Assembly: GCA_034440615.1 (NCBI GenBank)
Contig: JAOTOM010005051.1
Coordinates: forward strand, 414,501 to 478,500
Direction of reading: 5' to 3'
Source of the DNA: Ashinkailepas kermadecensis
Lineage: Eukaryota > Arthropoda > Thecostraca > Neolepadidae
DNA: 64,000 bases
Under the pieces are notes generated by a model, which did no database searches, was not told the DNA's origin, and was given only the letters and a program-made list of their open reading frames with translations. Of this stretch, positions 45,144 through 55,959 are shown one piece after another (within the stretch, counting starts at the first letter, position 1; every line of letters starts with the position of its first letter). A program made the position numbers and the translations under genes.

Positions 45144-48092
45144 TTATGTGATATACCAAGACGTCGTTTGCGTGTTTAGTTGCGGCAGCAGATTACGTAT
45201 ATGTAGAGATTCGAGGACCTTCAGATCAGCGTTGTCCCTGGCTGTTGCTAGAATTTCTACTTTGAAGTTTGTGTTAGTGTCGCTGTGTTCCATGTTAGAA
45301 TGTTTGTCGATCATGTGTTCGCCTAAAGGTGTGTATGCTCTCCGAAGTCTGGCATCTCCCAAGTGCTCATTGTACCTATCCCTGATACTACGTTTGGTTT
45401 CACTGACATAAAATGTTCCAAGACAGCGATTGCACGTTATTGTGTAAACTACGTTTTTCCGTGTGCATCTACCTTTGAGCCCGTTGGTACAGGTGTGGCA
45501 CGTTCTCCTACCAGCGGGGCATGGCGGCATTTCCAGGGCTGAGCGGACCAGGTAAGATTTCAGCGTAGGTCCACTAGTCCAGGCTACCCTAACATGGTTT
45601 AGATGGGACGAACGGATGGCTGCGTTTACCTGTCGACATAGTTGGCCATCGACAAAAGGAAGTCTCATGTAAACATAGTTGGGATTGCTACCCACTCGAT
45701 GCCGACGTTGCCCACCTATCCTACTCCTGTTGTGAGGGTGAACAGCACGAGCGGCGGAGTGTACCCGATGTGCTGGGTATCCGTTTTCCAGGAAAAGAGT
45801 TGTCATCTTCGCAAGGCTCCGCTCGCATGACATAGTATCGCAGGAGACTCGTGCTGCTCTCCTCATTTGGGATGTTAGAACGGCCTTTTTAGTGGCCATC
45901 GGGTGGGCCGAATCATAGTGCAAGATGATGGGGGCTACCATTGGTTTAAAGTACAGCTCGGTGGTGTAGCTCCCATCAGCCTGAACTACAAACAACGTAT
46001 CAAGGAAAGGAATCGAACTGCTATGACCAGTGTGTTCTAAGGTAAGCTTGATGCTGGAATGTTGTTGGTTAATTTCTGCAAAGAAGTCGAGCAGAGAGGC
46101 CATGCCATGTGTCCAAACACCAAAAATATCGTCTATATACCTCATGCAGAGAGCTGGTTTCAAATCATACGAAGTTAAGAAGATCGACTCAAGGCGGTGC
46201 ATAAAAGCAATCGCTAAAGGAGGTGCACATCGGTTACCCATAGCCACTCCTTTTGTCTGCTTGTACATGGAGTTACCGAAACGTATGAGGTTATTGCTAA
46301 AAATATGTGTTAGTAATTTCACACAGTCCTGTACCCCAATCCCGAAAAGACAAATATCATCCAGATTGTCCTCGATTAGACGAATCACAGCATCTATCCC
46401 CTCTTTTATCGGAATGCTGCCATATACATTTTTCACGTCCATGGTGAAAACAATACTGCCTTCCGGAAGTTTGGTAGGAAACGTTTCTCTCACCCTCTGC
46501 AGGTACGACTCCGAGTTTGTCAGATGGGCGGGAACCAATGCTAGTATCTGGACGAGAATCTTACTCAAGAACCAAGATAACTTGTCTAGGGGGTCACCAC
46601 TCGCCGACACTATAGGGCGCAGTGGAACCTCTAGATTGTGGTTTTTTGGGAGCCCGTATAATTCTGCTGTGCGACTGGAATGAGGAAGGAGAGATAGCAC
46701 TGTGTCTTTATGTAACTTCCCTGATAAAGTTTCCTTGATGATAGTACATGTTTCGATTTCGAGACGTTTGGTAGGGTTTGGTTGGGAAGGAATGCTCTGA
46801 TAATCGTCCGTTATTTTGCTGGCCTTTTCAATGTAATCCGTTTTATTTAGCACGACGAATCCTTTGCATTTATCTGACGGCTTTACTAATACATTATCGT
46901 TGTTTTTCATTTCCCGAAGTACTTTCCTCTGTTTCGCATAATTGTCCGACATTTTGTTCGATGCTTTGTTGTGATATTTATATGCTTTTAGCACTTTTGT
47001 TTTTAAATCTTTCAACTCAGATTCTATTTGAGTTGTGGCTCTCGGTGGTTGGTATGCAGGAGTGTCGGGGAACATGGGGCGAAGCTTTAAATAACCTGTG
47101 ATAGAGGTGCTTTGTGATAAGCCTGCCTGCGGTACCCGAGGTACAGTTTGCTGTTTTGTCTCCCTCACATTCCTCCACCGCAAACCATAGATCGCCCTTT
47201 CTACGCCTGATTCTGCCTTTTCCAACCAGCTACGATCCACTTTCTGAGCTAACGCAAAATTCGGGCCTTTGTCAAGCAATCCCAAGATATCTGAGTCTAG
47301 AGGTAACTTACTTAGATTAGACGTGCGATTCGTGCGATATTGTGCAGTGCCATTGCCATTGGTGACCGCACCGTGGGTGCCAGAAGTAATGCAACTACCC
47401 GAGCTCTCTCCACTAGTAGCCGCGTGGTGGAGTAAATTATGTTTATCCGGGAGTGGCGTAGGTGGTTGGTACGATGAATGTGTGCCTAGGAGAAGTTCGT
47501 CCTCCTGTGGTGCTCTGCGGTCAGCTGCTGGCCTCACGCTGCAGTTTCTGACTCCAGAAACAACGCTGGAGATCGTCAAACACAGAAACCACCCACGCAT
47601 AGCCAAAGCCCACCCAAAGTTCCAAACAGTCACAACGCTGGGCACGAACGCACTAAACAACGAAGCGCACCAGACCCTATCCGCACAGCAGCGAAAATCG
47701 ATAACACCACGTGGTGACGCACCAACATCCCTACAAACAGCTGTTTCCACTGGGCCGCAGTGTTTGTCCTCCTCTGACTCCTCATGCAAGAGATGACGGG
47801 CTTCTACTATTGATCTTGGCGTACCATATTCAAAATAGATGCACTCTTCGACATGTTTGCTGTCTGATTTATAATTCAGCCACCATGCCCTTGAGAATGT
47901 CCAAATAGTAATTTGCAAACCTCTCAGAGGATTGTAAATGGTGAGTTTGCAGAGTTGGTCCTCTTGCATGCAATGACCTGCATGCAAGTCGTTGCACATC
48001 ACATTTGGTGTGATGTGCAATGGTTTAACTCGGTCAGTTATCCATGCAAGCCAGGAGGTCAGATGAGAAGTCGGTAGATATTTTACAATCAC
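45144..48092 (-). CDS. Penelope-like reverse transcriptase with GIY-YIG endonuclease
   Basis: A 982-codon open frame. Residues 259-280 (NLSKLPLDSDILGLLDKGPN) are the usual PLE N-terminal motif. Residues 403-421 include SDKCKGFVVLNKTDYI. The RT palm has FTMDVKNVYGSI (549-560, catalytic Asp in DVK), KGVAMGNRCAPPLA (614-627) and RYIDDIF (651-657, catalytic Asp pair). The C-terminal GIY-YIG region follows a Cys cluster (CPAGRRTCHTC, 858-868): YTITCNRC (883-890), TFYVSETKRSIRDRYNEH (893-910), with Glu 961 and Asn 973 in LESLHIRNLLPQLN. The usual YVG of PLEs reads YVS here. The first 160 or so residues look unlike PLE protein; the real start may be Met 165 (47,600) or further in. Family members are about 700-900 aa. 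Confidence 0.88.
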   Translation of the reverse strand: MIVKYLPTSHLTSWLAWITDRVKPLHITPNVMCNDLHAGHCMQEDQLCKLTIYNPLRGLQITIWTFSRAWWLNYKSDSKHVEECIYFEYGTPRSIVEARHLLHEESEEDKHCGPVETAVCRDVGASPRGVIDFRCCADRVWCASLFSAFVPSVVTVWNFGWALAMRGWFLCLTISSVVSGVRNCSVRPAADRRAPQEDELLLGTHSSYQPPTPLPDKHNLLHHAATSGESSGSCITSGTHGAVTNGNGTAQYRTNRTSNLSKLPLDSDILGLLDKGPNFALAQKVDRSWLEKAESGVERAIYGLRWRNVRETKQQTVPRVPQAGLSQSTSITGYLKLRPMFPDTPAYQPPRATTQIESELKDLKTKVLKAYKYHNKASNKMSDNYAKQRKVLREMKNNDNVLVKPSDKCKGFVVLNKTDYIEKASKITDDYQSIPSQPNPTKRLEIETCTIIKETLSGKLHKDTVLSLLPHSSRTAELYGLPKNHNLEVPLRPIVSASGDPLDKLSWFLSKILVQILALVPAHLTNSESYLQRVRETFPTKLPEGSIVFTMDVKNVYGSIPIKEGIDAVIRLIEDNLDDICLFGIGVQDCVKLLTHIFSNNLIRFGNSMYKQTKGVAMGNRCAPPLAIAFMHRLESIFLTSYDLKPALCMRYIDDIFGVWTHGMASLLDFFAEINQQHSSIKLTLEHTGHSSSIPFLDTLFVVQADGSYTTELYFKPMVAPIILHYDSAHPMATKKAVLTSQMRRAARVSCDTMSCERSLAKMTTLFLENGYPAHRVHSAARAVHPHNRSRIGGQRRHRVGSNPNYVYMRLPFVDGQLCRQVNAAIRSSHLNHVRVAWTSGPTLKSYLVRSALEMPPCPAGRRTCHTCTNGLKGRCTRKNVVYTITCNRCLGTFYVSETKRSIRDRYNEHLGDARLRRAYTPLGEHMIDKHSNMEHSDTNTNFKVEILATARDNADLKVLESLHIRNLLPQLNTQTTSWYIT
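47963..48020. repeat. Pair of adjacent perfect stem-loops at PLE 5' side
   Basis: 47,963-47,988: arms CTTGCATGCA and TGCATGCAAG, 6-base loop. 47,992-48,020: arms TTGCACATCACA and TGTGATGTGCAA, 5-base loop TTTGG. They are 3 bases apart and overlap the N-terminal end of the long open frame. Confidence 0.85.
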
Positions 48093-48439
48093 AGAGACGC
48101 TGATGCTTATTTCCTCTTCCCTGTCCCAAGCAAGTTTGGTGCACGTTCCGGTGAAATTTTCCAGATGCCTACTTGCGAAATGCTTACTTTTGGTCTACCC
48201 TGGATTGTCACTGGCTTACAAAAGCATCAAATCTAATGCCATTGGGTTTTGGTCTTGGTCGAGCTGAACACCGGCACAGCAGCTATCTACAACCAACCCA
48301 CCAAACCATGAAGCATCTTTCCACTCGAGGTTTCTCCGGCATGAGATCACTACGTTCGGCTGCCAGTCCGTTTGTAGGCTGGACACAGCCGGCCGGTGTC
48401 GCTGTCAGCCCAGTGCAGCCGGACCGGACATAGCGATCC
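48093..48439. other. No recognisable gene
   Basis: Possible continuation of the PLE 5' region or flanking DNA; nothing diagnostic. Confidence 0.35.
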
Positions 48440-48905
48440 TTGTCCCGGCGTCTGGATACCCGGACTGGGAACAGAGATCCCAGGAACACAGGACACACAG
48501 GAAGACAACCAACCGCATGTCAAAAGCGTCAGACAGACATGGAGACAGTCAACCGGATGCCAAGACAACCAGATCCGATGAAAGGACAGCCAGATCTGAC
48601 ACCAGGACAGCCAGATTCGACATTAGAACAGCCAGATCGGACACCATGACTCCTACGTGGGATACAATTGCATTCGAACCGGATACCAGAACACCTGGAC
48701 CGAACAAGAACATCAGAACACCAGGATACTCGGACTGATCAGGACATCAGGATTGAACACCAGAACACCGGGATTGAACCCATCGGGACCGAACACCAGA
48801 ACACAGAGACCGAACACAGGGACATCTGGACATAACACCAGGATACCCGGACTAATCATAACACGGTGACCGAACACCAGAACACCGGGACCGAACACCA
48901 GAACG
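48440..48905. repeat. Degenerate ~20-22-bp repeats (GACCGAACACCAGAACACC)
   Basis: Two related motif sets: AGGACAGCCAGATCTGACAC (48,540-48,645) and GACCGAACACCAGAACACCG (48,690-48,903). Very diverged array. Confidence 0.7.
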
Positions 48906-49111
48906 TGCCGCCAGGCGGCCGCAGCCTGCGTCGGCGGGGGTCGCCTGTTCTATGGTCGCCAAGGCCGCTGGTCAGTGTAGTCAAGTGAGCCCTGTAATGT
49001 GTACACACACAGGGCCGTGTCGACCACACCCATGGCCGGGCCGTCCCCCAGTCGCCGTGTTTGCCAGCATGGCTGCACAGTGCGTTGTGGCAACTGCGTG
49101 GGTCTATTAAT

Positions 49112-49162
49112 TGATTATTTGGGTTTAAGGGCGCGCCGACTACAGGGTCATTTGGCGCCCAG
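49112..49162. repeat. SINE-tail-like fragment
   Basis: GGTTTAAGGGCGCGCCGACT then GGGTCATTTGGCGCCC match the shared SINE 3' module (GGCGCGTCAAC...GGTCATNTNGCG). GGGCGC and GCGCCC form the ends of a hairpin, as at 18,633. Confidence 0.5.
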
Positions 49163-49387
49163 CTTGCGTCTGTTCAAACACTTCACGCCGCAAAAAGTAC
49201 TCGTTAAAGGTCCTCCACCTCAAGTGTCACCTTAAGATGCTGCATTGAGTTGTGACCTCGATCCGCTATGTCACCGATTACAATGACTTGGTCTCAGCAT
49301 CGCCTCGAATGGTGCGACCATTTAGCCGTCACGTGCATGACGAACCCTGGCGAGTCTGACGATCGTGTGCGGTGATCTCGGAAATCG

Positions 49388-49737
49388 TGTGATTGACAAC
49401 CTCCGAACGTAATGTGATTGACAACCTCAGAATGTAGTGCGATTGACAACCTCAGAATGTAGTGTAATCTCGGCGAACAGCGCGATGCGAGGCTATGGTA
49501 TAACCAGCTTCTGGATGACCCCGTGGTCTTTGGCTACAGTGTGACCATTCTGGAGTCATTTGATCGATAACGCCTGCCTCTGGTATAATTCCTCGAATAT
49601 GACCGGTGAACTTTGATGCAGTGTGACCATCCTGGAGCAATCTGACCGATAACACCTGCCTCTGGAATAATGACTCATATATGACCGGTGACCTTTGCCC
49701 TCAGTGTGACCGTTCTGGAGTCATTCGACCGATTCTG
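49388..49737. repeat. 25-bp (x3) and ~82-bp (x2.5) tandem repeats
   Basis: 49,388-49,462: TGCGATTGACAACCTCAGAA plus TGTAG units. 49,525-49,737: units with GTGTGACCATTCTGGAGTCA, GATAACGCCTGCCTCTGG and ATATGACCGGTGAAC. No coding signal. Confidence 0.8.
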
Positions 49738-50734
49738 GGCTGACCTGGAGGCGGTGGAGGTGGGCCCAGGACAGACACAGCCTATCGGATCTCAGCAGCG
49801 CTTCTTCCAGGCAAGTGTAGTGAGGCTGGCTGCATTTGTATTACAACCACCGCCCACAACAGAACGCTGAGAACTGCGCCCACTCGACGAATACTTATCC
49901 AACATTTGGCTACAAATTTACATGTGCAGTGAAGCCCGTCAGAGCTGAGACGGATGCCTTCCACCGTTGTTAGTTTTCAGAGATCCGCCGGTCAGGCCAG
50001 AGAAGTCTGTCCGACTATGATCATCTGTGTCAGGCCCGACTGTGCTCGCTGCAGGCCATTGCTACACCGGATCCCCGCACAGCGCAGCTCTGAGCCATGC
50101 GAAGTGACAGCACGACGATTTACTGCTAATAATCAGAAAGAATGAAGGGAAGTGGCTTAAGCTTTAATGGCAACGTATCCAACATATCTTCCGGGTGGTT
50201 TGAACTGAGAAAGATGCACACCTTTGCTGTCACGTCAGTATCGGTTTGAAACTCTTCCCACGAGTTTCCAGACACATCAGCACGCCTGCTGCACATGTTC
50301 CATCGCATTGAGATCCGACGACAGTCGACTGTCAAGGAGCCGGCATCGATGGCTGTTGCCACCGAACTTCGCTTGCTCATTTTTTACTCGGCCAGGCGCG
50401 GAACAGTTGGCTGACCGCCGTACTCCCCTGACAGGGTGGTCTCGGGGTGGTTACCGAACCCTCGGTGGGGCCGCAGCCGTTCGCACCCGTCGTAGACCAG
50501 AGCCACTTCGATCCGCAGCGCTTCTTCCTGCAATAGGTTAGTCAGCTGGCCGGCGGTGACGTGCATGGCTTCTGACGTGTAGACGTGTCGTGGTCTAGCA
50601 CCCGTGTTATCGATTAATCGCCATATACCATGAAATATTTGCTTCCTACATACATACGTATGCGTGCATGCATACACATGCATTCGTGTACACATACACA
50701 CATATTCCTATGCATATCTCCAAACGCATACACA
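49738..50734. other. No recognisable gene
   Basis: About 1 kb without a supportable exon; moderately GC rich at 50,390-50,530. Confidence 0.35.
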
Positions 50735-50737
50735 CAG

Positions 50738-50801
<64 letters not shown>

Positions 50802-50945
50802 ATAGTTTGTGTATACGCAAGTGTGTGCGTGTATGCGTAGGTGTGCCTGGGTGTGCGTGTGTGTGTGTACGTGCGTCTGTGCGTCTATGTGTCTGTGTGT
50901 CTGTGTTTGTGTGTTTGTGTATGCGCGTGCGTGCGTGTGTTGCAC
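50735..50945. repeat. (TA)n followed by (TG)n-rich microsatellite
   Basis: Uninterrupted TA run at about 50,740-50,798, then TGTGTG/TGCGTG-rich DNA to 50,945. Confidence 0.97.
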
Positions 50946-51209
50946 CCTTCCTGCAGTAATCACCTTCCTCCAATTAATCACCCGTTATCAACACTGTCCC
51001 GTGTGCTTCGAGTCTATCTTTTTCAGCACGTAACAGTACTGAAATACAGAGCTAAGACACGTGAACGCACCAAAATAAAACAAAAAAACGCATATATGCA
51101 AAGTTATAAAACGAGCAAGGTTCAGCCTTCAATAACGATATTTTCTGGCAGATGGAGCGAATAATTGGCACATTGATTTTGCACAACGCTATGGTCACGA
51201 GTAATTATG

Positions 51210-51674
51210 TCAGCAGTGGGACAAGTCGCTGTCATTTAATTTCCGATTGCTGGCAAACCAGCTTCGTGCATCCGAAATCACGCAAGTACGACGGCACATA
51301 AAACTGCTACTGGAAACAAGTAGTAACGAATTATGGCAATATTTTGGCGCATACTCGGGATCAATTGATGTAACAATGGAGATAACTGACTCTTGAAGAA
51401 CAGTCAGATTACCAGAAGAAAATGTCTTGACATTCAGGTACACTGCATGGTTGAAGCGCAATCTGAACAATGGAGGCTGGATGATCGCTGTGGTTTTACT
51501 CGCATATGCCGCTATTCGTAATCGTTTAATTATGGATTTATTTTCAGGGAAGTGTTCCATCACCGCCCAGTCGAACAAGAGATCATCTGATGGAGAAGGT
51601 GCAGCGGATACGCAAGCAGAAAACATTCTGAGTGCTGCAATATATGACGAAATATTAACGATTAGCTTCAGCAA
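51210..51674 (-). other. 154-codon non-repetitive open frame, unrecognised
   Basis: The frame runs through non-repetitive AT-rich DNA. It includes DDLLFDWAVMEHFPENKSII and a C-terminal half with LNVKTFSSGNLTVLQESVIS. A second, hydrophobic frame lies just upstream on the same strand (51,685-51,972: QYMLGLVLFTFGIFQFTVFH). The mix of hydrophobic stretches vaguely recalls the end of an arthropod chemoreceptor, but no diagnostic motif is present. It may be a decayed gene or chance. It does not start with ATG in a good context. Confidence 0.2.
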
Positions 51675-52364
51675 GGGTCGTCATTCATAAGATAAGCGAC
51701 CGTTCCTGAAGTTTGTTATGAAATACTGTGAATTGGAATATACCAAAGGTGAATAAAACTAACCCCAGCATATATTGTTTCGGAGAATAAGCTTCTGCAA
51801 TGTACATGAAGCTATATGCAGATGAATTGATCGTTTGAGTATTGATCAGTATTCCAGATTTGGCTGCTGATGACAACATTATGTTTCTATATGAACTTTT
51901 GCATTCAGCCGGCATTTGTGTTCCGAAAATTCCAAACCAACACACTGTCAAGTCGTACGTGCAGCGCCGCAATAATTAGCGCAAGTACATTGAAGCTTTA
52001 GAGGCACATTGGTCCACAGGACTTGGAGTAGTGGGGATCCAAACGCTTGTATGCTTGGCACGTAACATTCACCTTTTCTTATATTCGACGCAAAATCTGC
52101 GTAGGCTTTAGCACGCAATCCAAATCACACAAATATTCTTCCAATGATATCGACTCTTTGATTCTTCCAATGATATAATCTCTTTCCAGTGATATTGACC
52201 AGAGCTAAGATGACCTTGCATTCAAAGTCTCAATGTCCCAAGATGACCTTGGATGCAAGGTCATCAAGGACTCGTTCCGTTCGCATGTCATATTCCTCTT
52301 CGCTAGGAAATATTCATTCAAAACCTTCATATCTACTTCAAGCATTCTAGGTCATATTTGGCAA

Positions 52365-52365
<1 letters not shown>

Positions 52366-52443
<78 letters not shown>
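52366..52443. repeat. (TA)n(TG)n microsatellite
   Basis: Perfect TA run of over 60 bp followed by TGTGTGTG. Confidence 0.98.
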
Positions 52444-52444
<1 letters not shown>

Positions 52445-52573
52445 TTCCCATACCGCCTCATTGGCAGTGAAGAAGGAGAAAGATCGCTTCGGCGCGCTCC
52501 ACTCACTGGGTTGGATGCAGTCAAACTGTGCCAGGGAGCCAAATGCACGGTCCATCTTCTCAGTGCTAAATTA

Positions 52574-52644
52574 TCACAAATCCTGGTCGCCAAATGTGCT
52601 GTCTTCATCTGAATCTTGGTAGCCAGTGATCCAGTCACAATGGT
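52574..52644 (-). CDS. Unrecognised membrane protein gene, candidate last exon
   Basis: Read after TGATAG it begins in the phase left by the exon at 54,085-54,220. It gives HCDWITGYQDSDEDSTFGDQ, then DL and a stop: a short acidic tail as found in cytoplasmic C-termini. The acceptor has a poor pyrimidine tract. A rival acceptor (CAAATTGCAG near 53,775) is also in phase and would give a different 49-residue tail ending near 53,640. I cannot decide between them. Confidence 0.3.
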
Positions 52645-52914
52645 CTATCAGTCACACACCGAACCACCAGCCGCCGCCCGCCGGCACCGTGCAGTGAATG
52701 ACCTCGGCCGACCTCGGCCAGGCCGGCAGCGCAGCATGCCTGCCCCAAGGTCACAGCCGACCGGGCCGTGACTCAGCCGAGCCGGCTGACACATAGCAGC
52801 CCACAGTGATTCACGAGCTAAGTAACACAGTCGGTGTTGTGTTTGCTATGATCCCCAAGGGAGCTCTTATGTATCGGCGTCGCTGTCCAACCATTGCATT
52901 GGCGCGCTTCGAAT

Positions 52915-53420
52915 GCTCAGTTGGAATCTGTGGAGTGCTCGCTCTGACTCCGCGGAGAAGTCCCACCTTTGACGTGCATGTAATGCTCAATCAGAGTCTA
53001 TGGGGTGTTCGCTCTGATCCCCCGGAGAAGTCCCACCTTTGACGTGCATGTAATGCTCAATCAGAGTCTATGGGGTGTTCGCTCTGATCCCCGGGGAAGT
53101 CCCACCTTTGACGTGCATGTAATGCTCAATCAGAGTGTATGGGGTGTTCGCTCTGATCCCCGGGGAAGTCCCACCTTTGACGTACATGTAATGCTCAATC
53201 AGAGTCTATGGGGTGTTCGCTCTGATCCCCGGGGAAGTCCCACCTTTGACGTGCATGTAATGCTCAATCAGAGTCTATGGGGTGTTCACTCTGATCCCCC
53301 GGAGAAGTCCCACCTTTGACGTGCATGTAATGCTCAATCAGAGTCTATGGGGTGTTCACTCTGATCCCCCGGAGAAGTCTCACCTTTGACGTGCATGTAA
53401 TGCTCAATTAAGGTGCATGG
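52915..53420. repeat. 69-bp tandem repeat, ~7 units
   Basis: Units contain TCAGAGTCTATGGGGTGTTC, GCTCTGATCCCC, GGGAAGTCCCACCTTTGACG and TGCATGTAATGCTCAA. It lies in the inferred last intron of the unrecognised gene. Smaller CAATCCACGATGCGCACAAT repeats follow at 53,456-53,530. Confidence 0.93.
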
Positions 53421-54084
53421 GGTGTCTGATCATGAGCTTTTCCGGAGTATTCCACCAATCCACGATGCGCACAATGCAGTATGTCCGTGCCCAATCCACG
53501 ATGCGCACAATGCAGTATGTCTGTGCCCAATCAGTCCAATCAGTCCAATCATTGAGATGTTCGTGACGCTGAACCAGAGGGCGAGACTCGCCAAGCCATC
53601 AGTATACGTCGACTGGTCCCACCAATGGTGGCTGTACGTACTAACAATAAGCAGTAATTGGCAGTAATGCAGCCAATCTCCATCCATCACCATGTCTGAT
53701 GCTGTTTTCCATGCCAAAAGAAGTTCGTGAATGTTTTTGTTTGTCGGAAATGGGGCGGCATCGCATCGCATTGATGTCTTCTGCAATTTGATGTACAGAC
53801 AGTTTCCGATCCGCGTGGTGTATCCGTTTCTACCTAGCATGCAGATCATCAGCTACAGGACACCAGACTCATCTACTCTCACTCACACACACACATGGAG
53901 ATCTAACAAGTAGAAAGCTTTTCGCCAGTCAAGTCCCATAAAGTTGGTTTGAACTTACTCCAAACCAAAGCCCCAACTTGAGTAAGCCTATATGCTTGCC
54001 CTGGGGCTAAACCATCCTCGGGGCTCGGTCACCATATTTTCAGTCTGAATTACTTCAATTTTTGTTCAGAATTTGTTTGCTTAC

Positions 54085-54220
54085 CAAGAGAGAGTGAGTT
54101 CACCAGTACCAAAGTTCCAGCTGCCACCATATATAACGGAATGGTGAAGAAAGCCCATGAAATATATTTTGGACGGAATGCTACAGCCGCTTTTTCAAGA
54201 GCTATCCAGTGTGTCAAAAT
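54085..54220 (-). CDS. Unrecognised membrane protein gene, transmembrane exon
   Basis: A 136-bp exon with acceptor AAAATGTTCAG and donor GGTAAGC. It reads ILTHWIALEKAAVAFRPKYI, then SWAFFTIPLYMVAAGTLVLV and NSLSL. The segment WAFFTIPLYMVAAGTLVLV is a strong transmembrane helix with basic residues (RPK) before it. It begins in phase 0, matching the exon at 55,744-55,959, and ends in phase 1. I do not recognise the family. A topology with the Cys-rich part outside and the acidic tail inside is inferred. Confidence 0.5.
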
Positions 54221-54984
54221 CTGAACATTTTGTTAGAAAATGACGTGCAACAGGAGCAACATTGTCACCTTGAATTAGCAATGCTGCACATTATATTCAT
54301 CCTTACTTATCCATGCTAATGCAATCCTGATAGGCAATCAATGGTAGGTGTAAAGGTATACACGTACTACGTAGCGCCGTCAGATAATATGCTGATATAG
54401 CACTTAGTATCGCAGTAACCGCAGTTATAGTACTTAGTCACCGCAGTATTTATATGTGTTTCAGGCACAACAGAGGTTTGCTCAGCTTAGTTTTATGTCC
54501 ACCAGCACACAAGATTTTGCTCTCAATCATAGAGGAAGTTATCTGGCCTAAAACAAAATGATAAACAATGTGAGCAGTTGCAAAACTACATCAAGAGAAC
54601 TGACAAACAAGATAAAACTATAGACATGCTAATATCTTGTACAAAATAATACACTTTTCAAAGAATAATGCGCTATGCATGCCGTAGCTCAGTTTCTCCG
54701 TGAATTTTTTTTTAGATTCTTGAGATTCACCAGAAGATTTCGGCTTTGACAGTTTTCACCCTAGCATAGGGAACATGGATCACCTGTCTCAGCCTGAACA
54801 CCCATGCTGGCACAAGTGGAAAGCATCGCAGAAGGAATGAAAGAGCAATACAAAATTTATTTTGCTATATCTTTCAATTACTTTCAGGCCATTTTTGGTA
54901 GCTTCTCCCCAGATAAACTACAATATTCCAAAATTGAGCATACGTGAATGCTAGCACCAAGAAAGGCCTGATGGTGAAATTCGC

Positions 54985-55180
54985 AAAGTGCAGTGGCGCA
55001 GCCAGGATTTTCCTAACCATGCCAAAAAAATGTCATCAAACAGAACGTTTTCCGCGCGAGAAGGGCGCCAAAAAGTTGGTTTTGGGTGGTGAAAATCTCA
55101 AAATTTCTTGTCTGATCTGGTGCATTTTTGGTTGCTAAGGGAAGGGGCCTTGGCTTCTCCTCTGGTACAGTGATCTGCAC
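54985..55180. mobile_element. Possible transposon fragment
   Basis: CAGTGGCGCAGCCAGGATTT resembles a string often seen near the ends of invertebrate transposons. The following 180 bp have no coding signal. It lies in an inferred intron. Weak call from memory of such strings. Confidence 0.25.
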
Positions 55181-55743
55181 TTCTTATATGTTTGGGATGA
55201 ACATATCAAAAGGTGAACGCTCTATTATCATATATCACAATTCATCTACCTGAGGTCCAAATATTAATGCCAAAATCAAATAGACCTCATATCGCAGTCA
55301 ACCGGAGAATCTATTCATGTTTTTGTTTATTGGGTGATTCACGTCTTTATGCACATTCACGGCTAATGGCGCTTCCCACACTGGTTCGCCGGTGGGCCGC
55401 GGGATTGTGAATATTTATTCATGTTTAATTGATACAAATGAACATTGTATTTCCATCTTTCATGGAAAAACGTCAGGTTTTTTTAAGTTCACATCGGATG
55501 CCCAAATTATAACTTAAATGAATCTGGATGCATTGGCCATCCATAAATTATTTTCCATTCCAAGGGATAGAGGGTTTTGCTGTGAAAAATATTCCCACAG
55601 GAAGCAATGTTTAGGAGAGTATATGACATGAGGACAGAGTCAACAGAGTCAAAAACAATAAAAACATAGTAAAAACGGCTCGTCAGCGCCCATAATGTAA
55701 CCAATGAACAACTAATCCAGGTACTCCCACACTTCGTACTCAC

Positions 55744-55959
55744 CTTGAATATCACAACACCTCTGGCTGGCCCAGTCTTCCCTTCATCAACAGCAGTGAT
55801 TCTTAGTCTTGAATGGCATGCTAGCATGTTTCCTATCCTGTCGGCGTTGCAGATCCTCTGCCGGCCCTTTAAGTCGCACCCGGAATAGCCGCACTTCGCC
55901 ATCTCACAACATGGGCAGGATCTCTTCCACTCACCATTCTCTCCATCAATTGATACAAT
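55744..55959 (-). CDS. Unrecognised membrane protein gene, cysteine-rich exon
   Basis: A 216-bp exon (72 codons, phase 0 at both ends) with a strong donor (CAAG/GTGAGTACG) and acceptor CTTATAG. It encodes IVSIDGENGEWKRSCPCCEM, then AKCGYSGCDLKGRQRICNAD, an ACHSRLRITAVDEG stretch and GVVIFK. Seven cysteines fall in the first 48 residues, which suggests a disulphide-bonded extracellular module. The pattern W..C.CC....C....C........C slightly recalls thrombospondin-1 repeats but does not fit them. Its phases match the exons on each side, which is the main evidence that the set is one gene. Confidence 0.5.

Larger units (their letters stand above)
44780..48092 (-). mobile_element. Penelope-like retroelement, apparently intact ORF
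   Basis: A Penelope-like element (PLE) on the minus strand. It carries a single unbroken frame with RT and GIY-YIG domains, then a 3' region with a hammerhead-like motif at 44,840-44,874. PLEs use a reverse transcriptase related to telomerase RT and a GIY-YIG nuclease instead of the AP endonuclease or integrase of other retroelements. I could not define the ends or a target site duplication; the 3' limit near 44,780 and the 5' limit near 48,092 are estimates. The unbroken frame suggests a recent insertion. Confidence 0.85.

Noticed and set aside
54468..54553. Minus-strand exon candidate reading ...ESKILCAGGHKTK...
   Set aside because: It has a good acceptor, but its phase does not fit the neighbouring exons of the unrecognised gene, and the resemblance to a serine protease CAGG motif is too short.
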